A DNA stretch of 7,201 bases from JBELMB01 sp042088665 (lineage in GTDB: Bacteria > Pseudomonadota > Alphaproteobacteria > Rhodobacterales > Rhodobacteraceae). Of the stretch, positions 5,809 through 7,201 are shown piece by piece (position 1 is the first letter of the stretch; every line of letters begins with the position of its first letter). Made by a program: the position numbers and the translations under genes. Under the pieces are notes generated by a model that saw nothing but the letters and a program-made list of their open reading frames with translations, was not told where the DNA came from and did not search any database. The DNA lies in assembly GCA_042088665.1 (NCBI GenBank), contig JBELMB010000250.1:1-7201 (forward strand). The letters run 5' to 3'.

Positions 5809-5845
5809 TGACGCGGAGCGGTTGAGCATGACGCGGAGCGGTTGA
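5809..5845 (+). repeat. Duplicated ribosome-binding segment with a five-codon upstream ORF
   Basis: The 17-mer TGACGCGGAGCGGTTGA occurs at 5809-5825 and again at 5829-5845, a period of 20. Each copy includes GGAG followed 9 bases later by an ATG: the second copy serves the GFA gene (ATG 5848), while the first serves ATG 5828, which opens MTRSG and stops at 5843-5845, 2 bases before the GFA start. The duplication therefore adds a leader mini-ORF between sufB and the GFA gene. It may be neutral or may tune re-initiation. Confidence 0.7.
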
Positions 5846-5847
5846 AG

Positions 5848-6270
5848 ATGACCGAAACGACACGCATTCAGCGCGCCGCCTGCTCTTGCGGCGCGGTTTC
5901 GGTCTCGGTGACCGGCGCACCGGTGTTTCAGGCAGTCTGCGCCTGCTCAGATTGCAAGTCGCGCACTGGCAGCGCCTTTGGGATGACCGCGTTTTACCCG
6001 CGGGACCGGGTCACCACGGCTGGCACGCCAACGGTCTACCGGCGCAAATCGGACGCGGGTCGGACGTTGGATTTCCGGTTTTGCCCCATATGCGGGACCA
6101 GTGTCTGGTGGGAGGTCGCGGTCAGCCCCGACATGATCGGCGTCGCCGGGGCGCTGATCGAAGGTCTGGCGTTTGCGCCGGACCTTGCCGTCTGGTGTCA
6201 GGGCCAACCGGATTTCGTGGCGCTGCCCGAGGGCCTGCGCCAGCATCAACGCGGATCGTTGGACGGGTAA
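5848..6270 (+). CDS. GFA-fold zinc protein (glutathione-dependent formaldehyde-activating enzyme family, DUF636)
   Basis: A 140-residue protein of the GFA/CENP-V fold. The zinc-binding cysteines are visible in order: CSCG (C12, C14), CACSDCK (C31, C33, C36) and FCPICGT (C79, C82), the full set expected for two zinc sites. The aromatic QAVCACSDCKSRTGSAFG segment and the DFRFCPICGTSVWWE strand are diagnostic. Members have been proposed to help glutathione capture formaldehyde, but most, including this one, have unknown substrates. The ATG at 5848 is chosen because GGAG at 5835-5838 is 9 bases upstream; an in-frame TTG at 5842 is too close to it. The start lies 48 bp after sufB, in the same direction, and a duplicated leader segment precedes it. 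A thiol-rich zinc protein in an Fe-S operon could reflect shared thiol or glutathione chemistry, but that link is inference. Confidence 0.9.
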   Translation: MTETTRIQRAACSCGAVSVSVTGAPVFQAVCACSDCKSRTGSAFGMTAFYPRDRVTTAGTPTVYRRKSDAGRTLDFRFCPICGTSVWWEVAVSPDMIGVAGALIEGLAFAPDLAVWCQGQPDFVALPEGLRQHQRGSLDG

Positions 6271-6274
6271 GGGA

Positions 6275-6478
6275 ATGTTTGGACAAGCGGTTCACGCCAC
6301 GGCTGGCATTGGCATTGGCACCTTTCTGGGGGTCCTGATCGTGACTTTCGCGATGCGGCGCTCCGGGCGCAAGGTGCTTGTTCTCAAGGATTCGCCCTTT
6401 TTTACGGCGCTTGTGGCGGGCATGGGCGCGTGGACGCTTGCGGCTGTGATGTCGGTGGTTCTGCGGGTGATGGGATGA
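6275..6478 (+). CDS. Small two-helix membrane protein (67 aa)
   Basis: I do not recognise the family. The 67-residue product has two hydrophobic segments, about residues 9-26 (TAGIGIGTFLGVLIVTFA) and 43-65 (FTALVAGMGAWTLAAVMSVV region). They are joined by a basic loop (RRSGRK, 29-34), so by the positive-inside rule the loop faces the cytoplasm and both ends the periplasm. Glycines spaced along the first helix (GIGIG) suggest helix packing. The ATG at 6275 is only 4 bases after the GFA stop, with a GGGA sequence just upstream that is a weak ribosome-binding site; translation is probably coupled to the GFA gene. A longer upstream extension would overlap the GFA coding sequence and is rejected. 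The stop overlaps a possible ATG (ATGA at 6475-6478). Confidence 0.7.
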   Translation: MFGQAVHATAGIGIGTFLGVLIVTFAMRRSGRKVLVLKDSPFFTALVAGMGAWTLAAVMSVVLRVMG

Positions 6479-6499
6479 CGGGGCTTGTCCGAGACCCGT

Positions 6500-6541
6500 C
6501 CCGGGCGGCTGCGGCGCGGGCGCGAAACCCTGTCCGCCGGG
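6500..6541 (+). repeat. Hairpin touching the next ribosome-binding site
   Basis: CCCGGGCGG at 6500-6508 can pair, with one bulged G, with CCGCCGGG at 6534-6541. The 3' arm overlaps the start of the purine-rich GGGAGAGGG at 6539-6547 that precedes ATG 6553. It could hinder initiation there, but GC-rich stems like this are common in such DNA. Confidence 0.3.
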
Positions 6542-6552
6542 AGAGGGTTGAG

Positions 6553-6783
6553 ATGACCCACTGCGCGCTGTCGCATGACCCGGAAACCGGGGTGCTGCGT
6601 CCTCACTTGGGATGGCGGCCCGCTGGGGCCATTGCAAATGGGTGGCCAAGAGTTGCCGGTGCGCGTTGGGCCTCGCTATGGGGCGCGGCTGAGGCCAATT
6701 CTGGTTGCGCGTCTGTCATTGCGGTCCAACGCCATCGCTGCGGTTCGACCATCGGTTTCCCTCCGGCCGGAGGGGCGGCATGA
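6553..6783 (+). CDS. Doubtful small ORF (76 aa) before the methyltransferase; possible frameshifted gene
   Basis: No family is recognised. The ATG at 6553 has a good GAGAGGG site at 6541-6547, and the stop overlaps the methyltransferase start as ATGA (6780-6783); both favour translation. The same frame is also open back to ATG 6475, which overlaps the stop of the membrane-protein gene. Codon evidence is mixed: the first part (MTHCALSHDPETGVLR) has G/C-rich third positions, but after about base 6600 this frame turns rich in Trp, Gly and Ala. The overlapping frame beginning at 6575 and ending at 6823 then looks slightly more gene-like (LTWDGGPLGPLQMGG, ELPVRVGPRYGARLRP). A one-base indel near 6598-6603 would join the two as one protein. 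If neither is real, 6479-6779 holds no gene. The product is unlikely to be a membrane protein. Confidence 0.35.
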   Translation: MTHCALSHDPETGVLRPHLGWRPAGAIANGWPRVAGARWASLWGAAEANSGCASVIAVQRHRCGSTIGFPPAGGAA

Positions 6784-7201
6784 CGGATCCGGTGCAACTG
6801 CGGGCGCCCGAGGTGATGGGTGACGCCTACTTTGACGTCGCAGCGGCCCTGCGTGCGCTGGAGCTCGGCGCGCCGGTTGTTTTCCCACCCATGCACTTGA
6901 CGCAGGTGCAGATCGGCGCGCGGCACTTGCGGTTTTGTTCGAACTACGAGCGGGACCCGATCCAGAAAGCGCAGCGCAAAGGCCAGTTCTACGAACGTGA
7001 GGATCTCGACGAGATCGCGCGGCATCTGCCAGAGGGCGCGCGCATCCTCGATGTTGGTGCCAACGTGGGCAATCACGCGCTTTATTTCGCCACCCAATGC
7101 GCGGTCGACAGCGTCATCGTGATCGAACCGAACCCGCGCGCCTGTGCGCCTCTGGTGGCCAATGTGATCCTGAATGACCTGGGTCAGATTGTACGCATAC
7201 T
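6780..7201 (+). CDS. FkbM-type SAM-dependent methyltransferase, N-terminal part, 3' end outside window
   Basis: The frame is open from ATG 6780 to the window edge, giving 140 residues. The SAM-binding motif I, RILDVGANVGNHALYFA, is at residues 88-104 and the second-strand acidic motif VIVIEPNP is at 112-119 (Glu116, which should hold the ribose hydroxyls). The helix ACAPLVANVILNDL follows. This combination is typical of FkbM-family methyltransferases (PF05050-like), which O-methylate sugars and other small molecules; the substrate here cannot be told. Start choice: GGAGGGG at 6769-6775 precedes ATG 6780, which overlaps the preceding ORF's stop. An in-frame ATG at 6816 overlaps the stop of the alternative frame (ATGGGTGA, 6816-6823) and would still keep the SAM domain. 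It follows the suf genes in the same direction and is not a known part of Fe-S assembly. The C-terminal part is cut off. Confidence 0.82.
   Translation, partial: MTDPVQLRAPEVMGDAYFDVAAALRALELGAPVVFPPMHLTQVQIGARHLRFCSNYERDPIQKAQRKGQFYEREDLDEIARHLPEGARILDVGANVGNHALYFATQCAVDSVIVIEPNPRACAPLVANVILNDLGQIVRI

Noticed and set aside
4711..5829. 372-residue minus-strand open frame opposite sufB
   Set aside because: SufB is unmistakable on the plus strand. The antisense product is rich in His, Arg and Val, a typical shadow of a high-GC coding gene.
6603..7097. Minus-strand open frame opposite the methyltransferase start
   Set aside because: The plus-strand frame carries clear SAM-binding motifs and a ribosome-binding site; the antisense frame has neither motif nor initiation signal.

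Overview
The window is GC-rich, gene-dense DNA that most resembles an alphaproteobacterium of the Rhodobacteraceae (Roseobacter group). This rests on an IscR that lacks the usual cluster cysteines, an iscR / cysteine desulfurase / sufB gene order, and strong G/C preference at third codon positions. The assignment comes from gene content and memory of the group, not from a search.

Layout. Bases 1-563 hold the C-terminal part of a dihydrolipoyl dehydrogenase on the plus strand, followed by a DUF1801 gene (654-1082). Two minus-strand genes follow: a small hypothetical helical protein (1145-1426) and an alpha/beta hydrolase of the COG2945 type (1668-2321). They are separated by a 241-bp gap rich in repeats: an 11-bp perfect inverted repeat, a second hairpin and a 21-bp tandem duplication. 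The hydrolase is divergent from iscR. The shared upstream region (2322-2514) carries a candidate sigma-70 promoter, a candidate iron-responsive box over its -10 element, and a 9-bp inverted repeat in the probable leader.

From 2515 to the right edge all recognised genes are on the plus strand and look like one long transcription unit: iscR (Rrf2-type Fe-S-sensing regulator), a NifS/IscS-type cysteine desulfurase, sufB, a GFA-fold zinc protein, a 67-residue two-helix membrane protein, a doubtful small ORF, and the start of an FkbM-type methyltransferase cut by the window end. The first three form the front half of a SUF iron-sulfur assembly operon: regulator, sulfur donor and scaffold subunit. 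sufC and sufD would be expected next but are not seen. The next genes are instead tightly packed accessory genes, several joined by stop/start overlaps or short gaps.

No clearly new system is visible. The most interesting signals are: the iron-box-like sequence over the iscR -10 and a near copy of it inside the desulfurase gene, in a patch of rare codons; the cysteine-poor IscR; the duplicated ribosome-binding segment before the GFA gene, which creates a five-codon upstream ORF; and the accessory genes where sufC is expected. No tRNA, rRNA, insertion sequence, CRISPR array or origin was seen.
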